From: Pelobates cultripes
Lineage: Eukaryota > Chordata > Amphibia > Anura > Pelobatidae
Direction of reading: 5' to 3'
DNA: 64,000 nucleotides
Assembly: GCA_933207985.1 (NCBI GenBank)
Contig: OW240915.1
Span: forward strand, 279,597,489 to 279,661,488
Numbering within the stretch: position 1 is the stretch's first letter; every line of letters begins with the position of its first letter. The position numbers and the translations under genes were made by a program. This document shows, piece after piece, positions 46,644-58,562 of the stretch. Under the pieces are notes generated by a model. The model saw only the letters and a program-made list of their open reading frames with translations. It searched no databases and was not told the origin of the DNA.

Positions 46644-49600
46644 AGTTATATCGTTAAATGTTCAGGGTTTAAATTCCCCTAGTAAACGAGCAATTTTGTT
46701 CGATTATATTAAGAAAGAAAAAGCTCATATCATCTTTTTACAGGAGACACACTGGAAAAGAGATGATAAGTTAAGATTCATTCCACAAAGTTTCTCAACA
46801 GTAATATCTGCCACATTAGAGAATCAGAGGAAAAGAGGAGTAGCCATTATGATAAGTGAAGACTTAGATGCTAAAATCATATATCAAGAATCAGATGAAG
46901 AAGCTAGATTTATTATAGTGATATTTAAAATCCAATCAGAAATTTATACGTTAGTAAATGTGTATGCGCCTAATAATCCCTCTAATAAATATTTCTATGA
47001 CCTTTTTGATAAAGTAGATAAAATAAAACAGGGTAAATTACTTTTGGCGGGTGACTTTAACCGGCTACCAGATGTAAATATGGATAGGAAAACTTTAAAT
47101 CCTGAGGGGTCAATTAAAGAAGTAACTGCAAAAGCTGTACAATTTCAAAGGAAATATGGATTTATAGATATATGGCGAGTGTTTCATCCACTGGAGAGGG
47201 ATTTTACATGCTTCTCCAGAGCATATTTCTCATACTCAAGAATTGACTTATTTTTGGGTAGTGTTGGATTTATTAATAGTACTAAAAAAGTTCTTATAGA
47301 TGAAGTAACTTGGTCCGATCATAATGCCATAATCTTGGAGTTGGATATAGTTGATAATAGTGCAAGACGAACTCATTGGAGATTAAATGATAATATTCTT
47401 TCCAGTAAGGAAAACAGAGAATATATAGAGGAGATGACAGATAGTTTTTTTCAGGAAAATGAGGGGGGAGAAGTGTCACTTCCGATGGTCTGGAACGCAT
47501 ATAAATGCGTCATAAGAGGCTACTTAATTAAGTTAGGTACAATCGATAAAAAAAAGAAGGGAAGACCCCTGAAGGATTTATATGTAGACTATTATAACCT
47601 ATCGAATGAAAATAAAATTTTACCAACTCAGGAGAAAAGTATAAATATGCTATTATTGCAGAATCAAATAAATGAATTATTAATTGAGGAGAAAAAGAGA
47701 AATCTCCAATTCCTAAAGATCAATTGGTATTATAAGAGCAAGAGGGCGGATAGGCTGCTTACAAATAAATTGAAAAATAAAAAACAAATGAGGAGGATTC
47801 ATAAAATCGAGGTAGGAAAAGAAATGCTATTAAGTCCGAAAAAAATTGGGTCAGCTTTTAATGACTATTATAGTCGATTATATAACTTAGAATCAGTGGG
47901 ACAACAACCTCCATCTTCAGATTATTTTAAAAATAAAAAAATGCCAAAAATAACTAGGGAACAACTTAATGAGATAAATAAACCAATAACCCCAGATGAA
48001 GTTATAGTAGCTATAAACAAGTTACAGATAAATAAAGCCCCTGGTCCAGACAGTTATTCAAATAAATTTTATAAAATATTTAAAGATACTCTTTCGATTC
48101 GTCTCGCTAGGATATTTAATATAATAGTGGAAAATTGTGTGTTTCCTAGGGAGATGCTTCAAGCGAATATCGTCCCTATTTTGAAGCTGGATAAAGATCC
48201 AGCTAAATTGGTGAACTACCGTCCAATATCTCTTTTAAATGGGGATGTAAAGATTTACGCCTCAATCATTGCAGATCGATTAAAAACATGTATTCTGACT
48301 TTAATACATCAGGATCAAGCTGGATTTATATATGGCAGAGCAGCATCAGACGGATTAAGAAGAATAATTGATGTACATGATGCTGCGAATAGGAAAAGAG
48401 CCCCCCTTCTGACCCTGTCACTAGATGCTGAGAAAGCGTTTGACATGGTCAGATGGGACTTTCTGGGAAACACATTGAAATCATATGGCATAGTAGGAAC
48501 AGTTTATGATGCCATTATGGCACTATACACAGTTCCTTCGGCAAGGACTATTGGCCCTGGGATAGAGGCAGATTGGTTTACTATTAAAAACGGAACCAGG
48601 CAAGGATGTCCTCTTTCCCCGTTACTTTATGTTTTAACTATTGAGCCTCTTGCAGAAGATATAAGACAAAACGGAAAGATTGAGGGGTTTTGGCTTAATA
48701 ATTTAGAACATAAGATTAATCTATACGCTGATGATGTCATGCTTATGATGCAGAATCCTAGATCATCACTGCCGGAATTGATAAGAATACTAGACCACTA
48801 TAGTGTATTCTCAAATTATAAATTAAATATTAATAAGACCACAATAATGACAACTAATTTACCTAGGGAAGATAAGGACTTTATTAAAATATCCTATGAT
48901 TTTGTCTGGGTTAAGGAATATATCTCATTTCTTGGCATAAAAATAACAAGAGACATAAATAGAGTTATTGAAGTTAATTTTCTCCCTCTTATAAAAAATA
49001 CTAATAAAGTATTAAAAGAATGGACTGGCAGGGAGATCTCTTGGATAGGCCGCATAAATACTATTCGATCATATATTTTGCCTACATGGAATTATCTCTT
49101 TAGAATGATACCTATACAAGTTCCCAATCCTTGGTTAAAAATGATACAGTCAGCTTTTTCTAAATTTATTTGGAAAGGTAAAAAACCAAGAATAAGCTTA
49201 CAGTTAATATCTAAGAAAAGAAAGGATGGAGGTCTTGCTGCCCCAAATATAATTGAATATCATGATGCATGTATGTTGGCCCATACTGTTAATACATTAA
49301 GTATGGATCAAAAAGATCAATCTTGACATCATATAGAGCAATCACTAGTAGAGACAAGCAGCGTATCCTCCCTGTTTTGGACAACAAGGAGGAATTTAAA
49401 AAAAAATAATTTGGTTTATCCAGAAAATTCGACAATTGTAGATAGTATATGGAGATTCTGGTATAAATTTAAGAAAAATTATAAAATAGAATATAGAATA
49501 TTCCCTTTCCTACCCATGGAGGTGATTAATAATAATATTGACGATATTAATATTAGAGGTTGGATACAAAAAGGTATTACGCATATTCAACAAATTATAG

Positions 49601-50408
49601 ATATAAAGGATCTTAAGTCATTTAGCCAGTTACAGGTAGAATTCGGGATTGAAAGTAAGGAGGTATTCACATATTTAAGAGTTAAGTTTTATTTGATGAA
49701 ATTCTTGGATATTCAGCTTAATAAAAATATAAGTAACATTAAGAAGATTATGGAAACATATAGAACTAAAGGTCATATTTCTAGATGTTATGAATTTTTA
49801 AAGCTATCCCAGAAGCTATCCCTCTTTGGAAATCCAAGAGTAAGTGGGAAAAAGATTTACAAATAGTAATTCCCGAACAAGATATGATAAACGCGATAGA
49901 GAAAGTTAATAAATCGGTACACTGCTTGAATATAGTAGAGAATTTTTATAAACTCCTAAATAGATGGTATATGGTCCCAGAAAAACTGGCTAAAATGTAT
50001 CTAGATCAGAGTCCTTTCTGTTGGCGATGTGAAGATGGGAAAGGAGATTATCTCCACATTTGGTGGCATTGTACAGTCTTAAGTAAAATATGGAAGGAGG
50101 TATACAAGCAGATTTATAACTCATGTCAGATAAATATACCCTTTACACCACAAAGTTTTTTGTTACATCTGGTATGGCCTTCTATGTCTCCTGAGAAACA
50201 AATGCTGATAATACATATTTTAATGGCAGTAAAGTTAGCGGTGGCTAGAAACTGGAAAAGTAAAAAAGAAATACAGTGGAGTGAAATTAAAACACAAGTA
50301 ATATACCAATGTAAGATGGAAAAGGGAATAATTTTAGGCAACTCTGTAGGTTTGAAGAAATACAGCAAATGGGAAATAATGGTTGATAATTTTATTACTA
50401 ACTATTAG
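46636..50408 (+). pseudogene. L1/Tx1-type ORF2 (endonuclease-RT), two small lesions
   Basis: The frame runs 896 codons from ATG 46636, then meets TGA at 49324-49326. The same frame continues open to about 49840, where a frameshift leads into the last frame (49884-50408), so only two changes break about 1257 codons. Endonuclease motifs: LNVQGLNSPSKR, FLQETHW, AGDFNRLPD, YSRIDLFL, WSDHNAIILEL (res about 6-235). RT: NKAPGPDSY, NYRPISLLN, SLDAEKAFDMV, GTRQGCPLSPLLYVL, LYADDVMLM (intact YADD). C-terminal knuckle CWRCEDGKGDYLHIWWHC (C-x2-C-x8-H-x4-C). Alignment with the LINE at 28709 places a tryptophan where the TGA lies, so a single G-to-A change is the likely cause. Confidence 0.93.
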
Positions 50409-50785
50409 AACTTATAATTCTGAGGATATGAGCTTCCCCAAATGTGAGATTGATTCTCGAGGAACTTTAGTAACAACGTACCTTATGTGAAGGATGGGAA
50501 AACTGGACAGTGTAGGTTTGGTTCCCCGGGATTGTATGTATGTGCGAATGGAACGTTTTAGGCTTTTTTTCTTTACCTCTTTTTTGCAATTTATGTGAAT
50601 TATAGATATGAATATTTAAATTCGTTTTATAAGGGAAATGTTGTTTATATATGGAAACATATTAGAAATGTAAATGTTGCAATAGAGGTATTGATTACAT
50701 CATGTAAATTGTGAAATTTTGAAAAAATAAAAATATGAGAAAGATTAAAAAAATAAAAATAAATTCAAAAAAAAAAAATATCCTT

Positions 50786-51422
50786 CTAGAGATATGGTCT
50801 CCAGTATTGCGTACAATACTCCAAGTGAGGTCTCACCAGTGTTTTGAACAATGGCACGAGCACTTCCCTTTTCCTACTGCTAATACCTCTCCTTATACAA
50901 CCAAGCATTCTGCTAGCATTTCCTGCTGCTCTATTACACTGTCTGCCTACTTTTAAGTCATCTGAAATTATTACCCCTAAAACACTTTCCTCAGATGTTG
51001 AGGTTAGGACTCTATCAAACATTCTATACTCTGCTCTTGGGTTTTTACGTCCAAGATGCATTATCTTGCACTTATCCACATTAAATGTGACCATTTTTCT
51101 AGTTTACCTAAAACATTTGCTATTTGGCTTATCCCTCCTGGAACATCAACCCTGTTAAATATTTTGTATCATCAGCAAAAAGACATACCTTACCATCAAG
51201 ACCTTCTCCAATATCACTAATCAAAATATTAAAGAGAATGGGTCCAAGTACAGATCCCTGAGGTACCCCACTGGTGACAAGTCCCAGCTTCGAATATATT
51301 CCATTAACTACAACCCTCTGTTGCCTGTCACTCAGCCACTGCCTTACCCATTGAACAATATTGGAATCCAAACTTAAAGATTGCAGTTTATTGATAAGCC
51401 TTCTATGTGCATCAGGCCCCAA
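50786..51422 (-). pseudogene. CR1 copy 2 reverse transcriptase, internally deleted
   Basis: Two minus-strand frames cover the RT: AHRRLINKLQSLSLDSN to FADDTK (51422-51129) and FNVDKCKIMHLGRKN to VRPHLEYC (51094-50786). The C-terminus continues at 46080-45700 across the inserted LINE. Just upstream, KTNKSLGPD (about 51420-51445) is the first RT block and is joined directly to AHRRLINKL. The segment containing QHGFTSGRSC and the first catalytic aspartate (FSKAFDT) is therefore deleted. A frameshift lies near 51110. Not functional. Confidence 0.85.
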
Positions 51423-51459
51423 CGACTTATTTGTCTTTACTTTTGACAGTTGAAATAGA

Positions 51460-52560
51460 ACCTCTTCCTCTGTAAACTCACAGGTAACAAATTACTCATT
51501 TGTCCTTTTTCCTAGGTAATGCCCTTTCCTTAACTTTCATCTGTAAATACAGAAGAAAAATATTCAATGAATCAGTCAGCATCTGTTTTTAATCTAACTA
51601 ATCCTTGTTTTACTTTCCTTTTCTCATTTATGTATCTAAAAAATGTTTTGTCCCCCTTTTTTACTGACTGAGCTATTTTCTCTTCTGTGTGTGACTTGTA
51701 AGTTCTTATAACTTGCTTAGCCTCTTTCTGTCTAAACTTATAGATCTGTCTATCTTCCTCATGCTGTTTTTTTTTATAATTACGAAATGCTAACTTTTAG
51801 TTTTTTACTATTTTGGCCACATCTGCGGAGTACCACAGTGGTTTCTTTAATTTTTTGCTCTTACTGACAAGCCTATCGCAATTTTCTGTTGCCTTCAATA
51901 GTACAACTTTTAAATAATCCCATTTCTCTTGGACTCTATTTAAACTGCTCCAGTTTGATAAATACTCCTTTCCACGCATTCTAATTTTAGAAAAATCTGT
52001 TTTTCGAAAGTATAAAACTTTTGTTTTTGTGTGGTGTGACTCAGTCTCTGTTCTTATATTAAACCACACTGACTGATGATCACTGGATCCTAAACGTTAA
52101 CCTACAGTAACATCTGATACCAAATCTATATTTGTTAAATCTAGTATGGCCTCCTTAGACGTTGACTCCTCAACGACTTGTTTTAGATACAGTCCCAGTA
52201 AGGCGTTTAGAATATGTGTGCTCCTGACACAAGCAGCTATTTTGGTTTTCCAGTTCACATCCGGAAGATTAAAGTCACCCATGATGATAACTTCCCCCTT
52301 CATTGTCATTTTAGCTATTTCCTTAACTAGTCAATTTTCTAACTCTTACATTTGTCCTGGGGGCTTATAAATCACACGTACCTGAGTTACTGTGTGATTA
52401 TCAAATTCAAACGTAACCCAAACTGACTCTAGGTTCACCTCACTAACTTTTATTGGGCTAGATTTTATGTTATCCTTCACATACAGGGCCACCCCTCCCC
52501 ATTTATTGCCTTCTCTGTCTTTTCTATATAAAGAATACCCTGGTATTGCTATGTCCCAGT
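51460..52560 (-). pseudogene. CR1 copy 2 endonuclease and linker, decayed
   Basis: Frames at 52309-52097 (IIMGDFNLPDVNW, the DFN catalytic motif, and DLVSDVTVG) and 52085-51797 (SDHQSVWFNIRTETE, the last endonuclease block with catalytic histidine, then KPLWYSADVAKIVKN of the linker) follow one another. Stops and frame changes separate them. The order and motifs are those of CR1 ORF2. Confidence 0.82.
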
Positions 52561-52799
52561 CATTTTCCTCATTATACCATGTCTACAGTGACTAAATCCA
52601 CATTATCAGTTGCCATAATTGCCACAAGTTCATGGATCTTATTTCCTAAACTGCAAGCATTAGTTGACATGACTATAAGCTTATCATTTTTTTAACACAC
52701 TTGCTACAGGCACTTTCTGTTCCTTGTTTTGGGGGGAAATGTTTTATCACCCTTTCCACCCCCCCTCCTAGTTTGAATACATCCTAGTAAAACCTCTGA

Positions 52800-53745
52800 A
52801 CTGCTCACTGAGAACATTTGTTCCCTTTTGAGAAAGATGCAAACCATATTTTTCGTACAGTTAATTTCCATTCCAAATAGAACTACCATGAGAAATTAAG
52901 TCAAATCCTTGCTCCCAACACCATTCACCAAGCCACAATTTAAAGTCCCTAATACGCATTGCCCTATCATTCTGAGTGTTATGAACAGGCAGAACTTCAG
53001 AGAATGACAGCGTGGAAGCAACCTGCCGTATATCATTGGCAAAAACACAAAAAACTTCCTTTACCAATAAAACCTCATTGCAAGCCAGGTCATTTGTCCC
53101 TAGATGTCCCTAGAAGTACATCCAATTCCCCTTCCTGCTTTGCTTGCTTAAAGGACCACTCTAGGCACCCAGACCATTTCAGCCTAATGAAGTGGTCTGG
53201 GTGCCAGGTCCAGCTAGGGTTAACCCATTTTTTTTTATAAACATAGCAGTTTCAGAGAAACTGCTATGTTTATGAATGGGTTAAGCATTCCTCCAAAGCC
53301 TCAATGAGACAGCCGCTAGAGACGCTTGCGTGATTCTCACTGTGAAAATCATTGTAAATGCTTTCCTATGCGACCGGCTGAATGCGCACGCAGCTCTTGC
53401 CGCGCTTGCGCATTCAGCCGAATGGGCGGAGAGGAGGAGGATCGGAAGAGGAGAGCTCCCCGCCCAGCGCTGGAAAAAGGTAAGTTTTAACCCCTTTCCA
53501 GAGCCGGGCGGGAGGGGGTCCCTGTGGGTGGGGGCACCCTCAGGGCACTATAGTGCCAGGAAAACGAGTATGTTTTCCTGGCACTATAGTGGTCCTTTAA
53601 CCATATTAAAAATACGTCTCCTCCAGGAAGGCATCTCACAAGCCCGCTATTGTCCAGCTCCACACCTCTTATGATAGAATCCCCCAACAGCAACTGCTTT
53701 CTATCAGGCCTCACCTTGTCCTTTTTGTCATTGGTTGGTTCCACA
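52800..53745 (-). pseudogene. CR1 copy 2 ORF1 with SGNH esterase domain, split by a MITE
   Basis: Minus-strand 53745-53601 gives RKQLLLGDSIIRGVELDN and RCLPGGDV, the GDS block of an SGNH hydrolase. After the MITE, 53100-52800 gives a GTND-like block (HLGTNDLACNE), FSEVLPVHNTQNDRAMRI and a C-terminal GLHLSQKGTN-like block. CR1 ORF1 proteins of vertebrates often carry such an esterase domain, whose role in retrotransposition is unsettled. The MITE at 53148 separates the catalytic serine block from the rest. Confidence 0.78.
53148..53600. mobile_element. TTAA-flanked MITE (family A, copy 3), inserted in CR1
   Basis: TTAA at 53148-53151 and 53597-53600; inverted ends AGGACCACTCTAGG and CTATAGTGGTCCT. 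Stem-loops: left 53165-53205 (GCACCCAGACCATTTCA against TGAAGTGGTCTGGGTGC), right about 53545-53588 (ACTATAGTGCCAGGAAAAC against GTTTTCCTGGCACTATAG), and an interior perfect one at about 53242-53272 (AACATAGCAGTTTC against GAAACTGCTATGTT). It lies in reverse orientation to the copy at 361. The host CR1 ORF1 continues on both sides, which fixes the boundaries. Confidence 0.92.
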
Positions 53746-53885
53746 AACTTGGTGCCTGAGCCTGTTTACACAACACCACTACACTTGGTGCCGGAGTCTG
53801 TCTCGAAAACACCACTACACTCGCTGCTGGAGCCTGTCTCGAAAACACCACTACACTCGGTGCCTGAGCCTGTCTCTGGTATCCT
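53742..53885 (-). repeat. 36-bp in-frame minisatellite in CR1 ORF1
   Basis: Four units of TTGGTGCCTGAGCCTGT plus a variable part and ACACCACTACAC follow each other with a period of 36 bp. On the minus strand this is a 12-residue repeat (SVVVFSRQAPAP-like), upstream of the esterase GDS block. Confidence 0.82.
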
Positions 53886-53944
53886 ACCTGTGCAAGTATT
53901 TTGCAACAATTATAGATGTAGTTACCTAGTTGGCTTTTGAAACC

Positions 53945-54639
53945 TACCAGGAAAGGTGCTACAAAAATCCATAATGCACAATATGAAGAGTTTTACCTTG
54001 GCCCAAACCAACAGAAACAGATGTTTATGGATTGTCAATCAATTTTTTGGTCTTATACATCCAAATTTGAATTACTCATGTTGAACAACAGAATATTTAT
54101 AAGATGCAGATAGGATGACTTTGCAAATTCTGTATGTTTTGTTCACTCTATCAGCATGGAGAAAACTGTGTCATGACCTCGATTTGATTTTGTAGTCAGA
54201 AGAAAAAGGTGGAGAAAGTGGACCCAGTTGTGGGCCAAAACGTTGCATTGTCTGTTCATGTCCAATAAAGCTGATTGAATTAATGGAATGCCGGGACTAC
54301 CTTTTTTTCTGACTACATTACATTGAGGGATTGACAACCCTTGTTTAAGAGCATCCTATTGCTCTTTATATGAGTGCGACTTCCTTTTCTAGTGAGGACG
54401 TCATTTGATTTTGACAGAATTGGCATCAGAATGGTTATCAGAACACACTGGACCCTGGGGAAGAACACGAGAGGAAAGAGTAAGCTCTTAATAACAATTG
54501 GGGCATCAACCCTTTATGGAATCCCCCAGAAACCCTTAGAGTACAACAAGAATAATAAAAATTAGAGGGCTGTGCCAAAAAGACATTATAACATTCAATA
54601 ATCAAAATATGAGGGTAATCCGAATAAAAGAGTCTTAAG
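53945..54639. other. Unrecognised sequence with a short foldback
   Basis: TAGTCAGAAGAAAAAGG (54193-54209) is inverted as CCTTTTTTTCTGACTA at about 54300-54315, around GTGGGCCAAAACGTTGCATT. No gene. Confidence 0.5.
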
Positions 54640-55225
54640 TGGAATGATCTTACTTAGATCAGATAATCTATAAAGTGCTTGGTCAGGAACAATGTCCTCG
54701 CTGTCCTTGCCTGGGCAGATCCACTCATATGAAAAGGTAAAACAAATAGAGAACCAAATAGTGTAATATGTCCAGTCTAATATAACAAGTGATAAAAAGA
54801 TGGTAATAATCTCATATATATTGGAGCTATAGCTAGCTCTAGTGTGAAGAGCGTACAGCGGTATAATCGCTATAATTCGTCAGGTGTATGTTTAACACTC
54901 AAAAAGAAGGGTAAAAGGTGACAACCAATAGTGCTCTCTGGATAAAACAATAGTAAATAAAATATGTATAAAATGGTACTCACAAGAGAGGAGCAGACAA
55001 ACTACTCCTTGATGATGGTGTTACTGGTATGATCCCCACCTAGGATTACTTGGAGTCCAGGATAATAAAATGCCAGGTAAAAAGTAAAAACAGTATAAAG
55101 TGTATAAAAATATGATTGACACAAATAAAGTGACCAAAAAAATCTTTAATGGATTAAATGGATTAAAATACACAAAATAAAATATCCAAAACGCGTTTCG
55201 CCTTACAGGGCTTCTTCAAAATGGA
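54640..55225. repeat. Unclassified repeat ending in an ACGCGTTTCG core
   Basis: ATCCAAAACGCGTTTCGCCT and TACAGGGCTTCTTCAAAATGG (55185-55222) form a core like that at 20590-20640. Upstream are A-rich stretches. Boundaries and class are unknown. Confidence 0.4.
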
Positions 55226-57161
55226 ATTTTGGGAATCACAAGATAGAAAAAATAAATTCATCAAAATTTGTACAGTAGGGAACGTGCCAAAACATGGTGA
55301 ATTTCAGTTCACTAGTCTACATGCATCTATTTATGGTTTAAAATCTATTTATAGAGCAGTTTTATATGAAGCAATTCTTTGTCTGTTTGACACATGTTCT
55401 TTTACATGAGGAAGCAAATAGACTAGGCTACCAAGGCGAACCAAAGTCTAGGATGCTGTAGGTAGACAATATCAAACAGTCTAGCCAGGTCAGAAATAAC
55501 CGAAATCAGAGTCTGATGCTAGCTTGTTGTTGAGGGCCCTTCACTGACCTGCTTTTGGTAAGAGTATCTATCAAATATTAAAATCATGTGTCCTTTAATT
55601 GTCTAAATAAAGACAACCAATAAAAGGAAACCATTAGAGAAACCCCATGAAAATACTGGAGAACCTCAGCCCTTCTACTGTCAGTGAAGCCAGGACATGG
55701 TAAAGAAGCCACACTCAGTCAGACAGAATCTGTCAAATTAAAAATGTATATGTGGTCATCAGCATTAAACAAAAGATAACATCAGGTTCATCATTACAAA
55801 TAATATTTGTTCAAGTTAAAGTTGTATTTTATTGTACCCTATTGTTACAATGCAATGTTTTGTGGACCCAGGACATACTTGAAAACGTATCCATCCTGGT
55901 AAAATATTTTATAAAAAAAGTTAAAGAAATCAATAGATAGCTAGGGAAAAGAAAGTGAGGAGAGAGAAACTAATAAGAGGGAGAGATTTTTGGAGAAGAG
56001 AGAGGTGGAAGAATGATACAGCAGTAAAAAAAAATAGGTGACAGACATGTAGAGGATTAATGTGTGATGTACCCTGACTCAAAGGTTGTCTGGTATGCCA
56101 GCCTAGCTGTCAAGCAATTTTTAATTTCTGTATGAAGCATACAAACTTGGTTCATACAGAATTACTTTTTTTTAATCCAAAGAACAGTTAATTTAAATTA
56201 TCTGGCAACTATACAAAAATATAAAAAACATACAAACATTTTGTAATAGAAAGAAAAACAGCTAGGATTAGTGCTCTTTTGTTCTTGTAATTCATTAGTG
56301 AGCCCACACCCCAGACTTTGATTAGAGCAGAACTGCATGCTGTTTTCACTGAAGTCAATTATTTTTCCTGTAAACAGGGGTTACCACTTGCATGCCACTT
56401 TATTAAGAAATTAACTAGTTCTTCTCCACTGCTTCTACACATTTCATGAATAAGTACTTTTCTTAGGAATTTGTTTTTTTTGTTGCTTGCTGTAATATTT
56501 TGCCAGAGTGTCAAACTGAGGCCACCAACATAGTGGCAGAGAATTGGCAGAGAATTATGGGAACTCTAGTCTAGTACTATGGTGGTGGAGGGGGGAAAGG
56601 GGTCTATCACATTTTTAACAGAAAACCATGTATAAATATTGAAGCTATTCTATAATGTCAGAAGAATAAATCAGGAACGGATCTACAAAGGGTGCAAATA
56701 ATATAGACAAATATTTGTACGATACACTGTAACTACTTGTAAATTACTTTGTATATTACATTTACATTACTTTGTATATCACATTTACAATTATAATTGT
56801 CTTGCTTATGAGTATTGCCTTACAATGCAATTGTTCATTCCTATTTCAGGCTTCATTAGCCAAGTTATTTTTTATTTCTCTATCTTTCTTGACAATTGAA
56901 GTAATTTCTTTTTAACTGATGTTATAAAAAGGGTATTTCATTAGCCTGTAGCATAATGGTAAAAATGGTATGTTAAATCTGTGTCACTATTTCTCACTTC
57001 TCGGAAATAAAAGAAATAATTATAAGTGGATTTTAATGAAAACATATTCTTCCTGTGAAGAACATAAATGACTACGAAGCTTAAAACAGAATACAATGTA
57101 ATACATGTGCATCACTTAATTTAACATCTCAGTAAAAAAAAATAATAATAATAAATAAATA

Positions 57162-57210
<49 letters not shown>

Positions 57211-58123
57211 ATATATGATTATACTAAAGCTATATTCACCCACATGGCTAATTTCACACAAGCTAAATCTCTGTAGAGAGCCCTGTTTCATTTAATAAAG
57301 CACTGTAAAAAATGTCTATTATTTAGACACAAAACACATGACCAACAACTGCATCAAGTCAAAAGACGTAAAGGTAAAATAAAGTTTAGCTGCCGTGAAC
57401 ATGAGTATGAAACATTAAAAGGCACACCCCCTGCAGCATTAGGTCAAAGATGAATAAATGATCATTGTGTTGGAAGCACTTTACTTTGTCCAGCCTCACC
57501 AATGTAATGATAGAACAGAGCCATGATGCATGTAGACCACCCACTTTGGTAGAACTCATCAATGTGTCACTGTAATGTACAGTTCCACTATATTTAGCAG
57601 CAATGGTGAGCTGTGGCCATAGATTAGATCTGGCACCTCAGGGAGTATATGGAATGGTTCAAAATAGCCTTGCAAATGTAATGCAGCTGTGGATCAGTGA
57701 CTGTTAGGGGAAAAAATATAGCTAGGATTTAAAAGTGGAAACCAGATAAATATATATTATTTCAAATGATCCTGAATTTAGTCAAAGACAAAAAACGATA
57801 TGCTGGTTTCAATTGGCAATTTAATTAGATTTTTTCTTTCTAGTTTATACACATTGTGATATATTATAATTTATACACACATAGCTCCACCAAAACAATA
57901 AATCATTGGGACATGATGTATGATCCACCAAGTAAATCTTCCATCTTTTTATTTCATGTAATATTAAATATAACATAGCAGTGGGAGTAAAACACAGAAA
58001 GTGAAAAAAAAAAAAAAATGCCTCCTAATGTGTTTCTTATCTTTATGACACTAACTCATAGGCCTTTATCAAATAGCACTAATGGAAATTTAAAGTGTGC
58101 TATGAATTAGTGGTTATCCAGTA
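55226..58123. other. AT-rich stretch, no gene
   Basis: About 55840-55915 (GGACCCAGGACATACTTGAAA, then CTGGTAAAATATTTTATAAA) is an L2-type LINE tail on the + strand. (TA)n at 57169-57198 is followed by (GA)n to 57211. A duplicated TTTGTATATYACATTTACA phrase lies at 56745-56795. Otherwise nothing was recognised. Confidence 0.45.
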
Positions 58124-58562
58124 CTGCTCAGTAGTGATGCACCGAACGGTTCGCTGGCGAACAGTTCCTGGTGAACATAGCGTGTTCGCGTCCGCAGCGG
58201 ACGGTGAACACATGCGCGGTTCGATCCGCCCCCTATTCTTCATCATTGAGTAAACTTTGACCCTGTACCTCACAGTCAGCAGACACATTCCAGCCAATTA
58301 GCAGCACACCCTCCCTAGCAGACCCTCCCACCTACTGGACAGCATCAATTTTAGATTCATTCTCAAGCTGCATGCTTAGTGAGAGGAGGGAAAGTGTAGC
58401 TGCTGTTGATTAGATAGGGAAATGTATAGCTAGGTTAGGGTATACAGTGTCCACTACAGTCCTGAAGGACTCATCTGATCTCTGCTGTAAGGACAGCACC
58501 CCAAAAAGCCCTTTTTAGGGCTAGAACATCAGTCTGCTTTTTTTTTTCTGTGTAATGTAATT

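Larger units (their letters stand above)
46063..50794 (+). mobile_element. L1/Tx1-type LINE (copy 2), inserted in CR1
   Basis: An 18-bp direct repeat AATATCCTTCTAGAGATA at 46063-46080 and 50777-50794 flanks it (the leading AA may belong to the A-rich tail). The tail at 50740-50776 is A-rich. The CR1 sequence resumes in register after the repeat. The element is about 4.7 kb. Only a short 83-codon frame precedes ORF2, and no L1-type ORF1 coiled coil or RRM is seen, so the 5' part is probably truncated or different. Confidence 0.92.
45594..53940 (-). mobile_element. CR1 LINE (copy 2), split by an L1/Tx1 LINE and a MITE
   Basis: Pieces on the minus strand: 45594-46080 (3' end with the CATAGAAACATAG-type tail), 50795-53147 (RT, linker, endonuclease, part of ORF1) and 53601 to about 53940 (ORF1). 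45594-46080 and 50795-51420 correspond to the CR1 at 28961-30335. The rest adds domains missing there. The coding order read right to left is esterase ORF1, endonuclease, RT, as in CR1. The 5' limit is uncertain. Confidence 0.88.
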
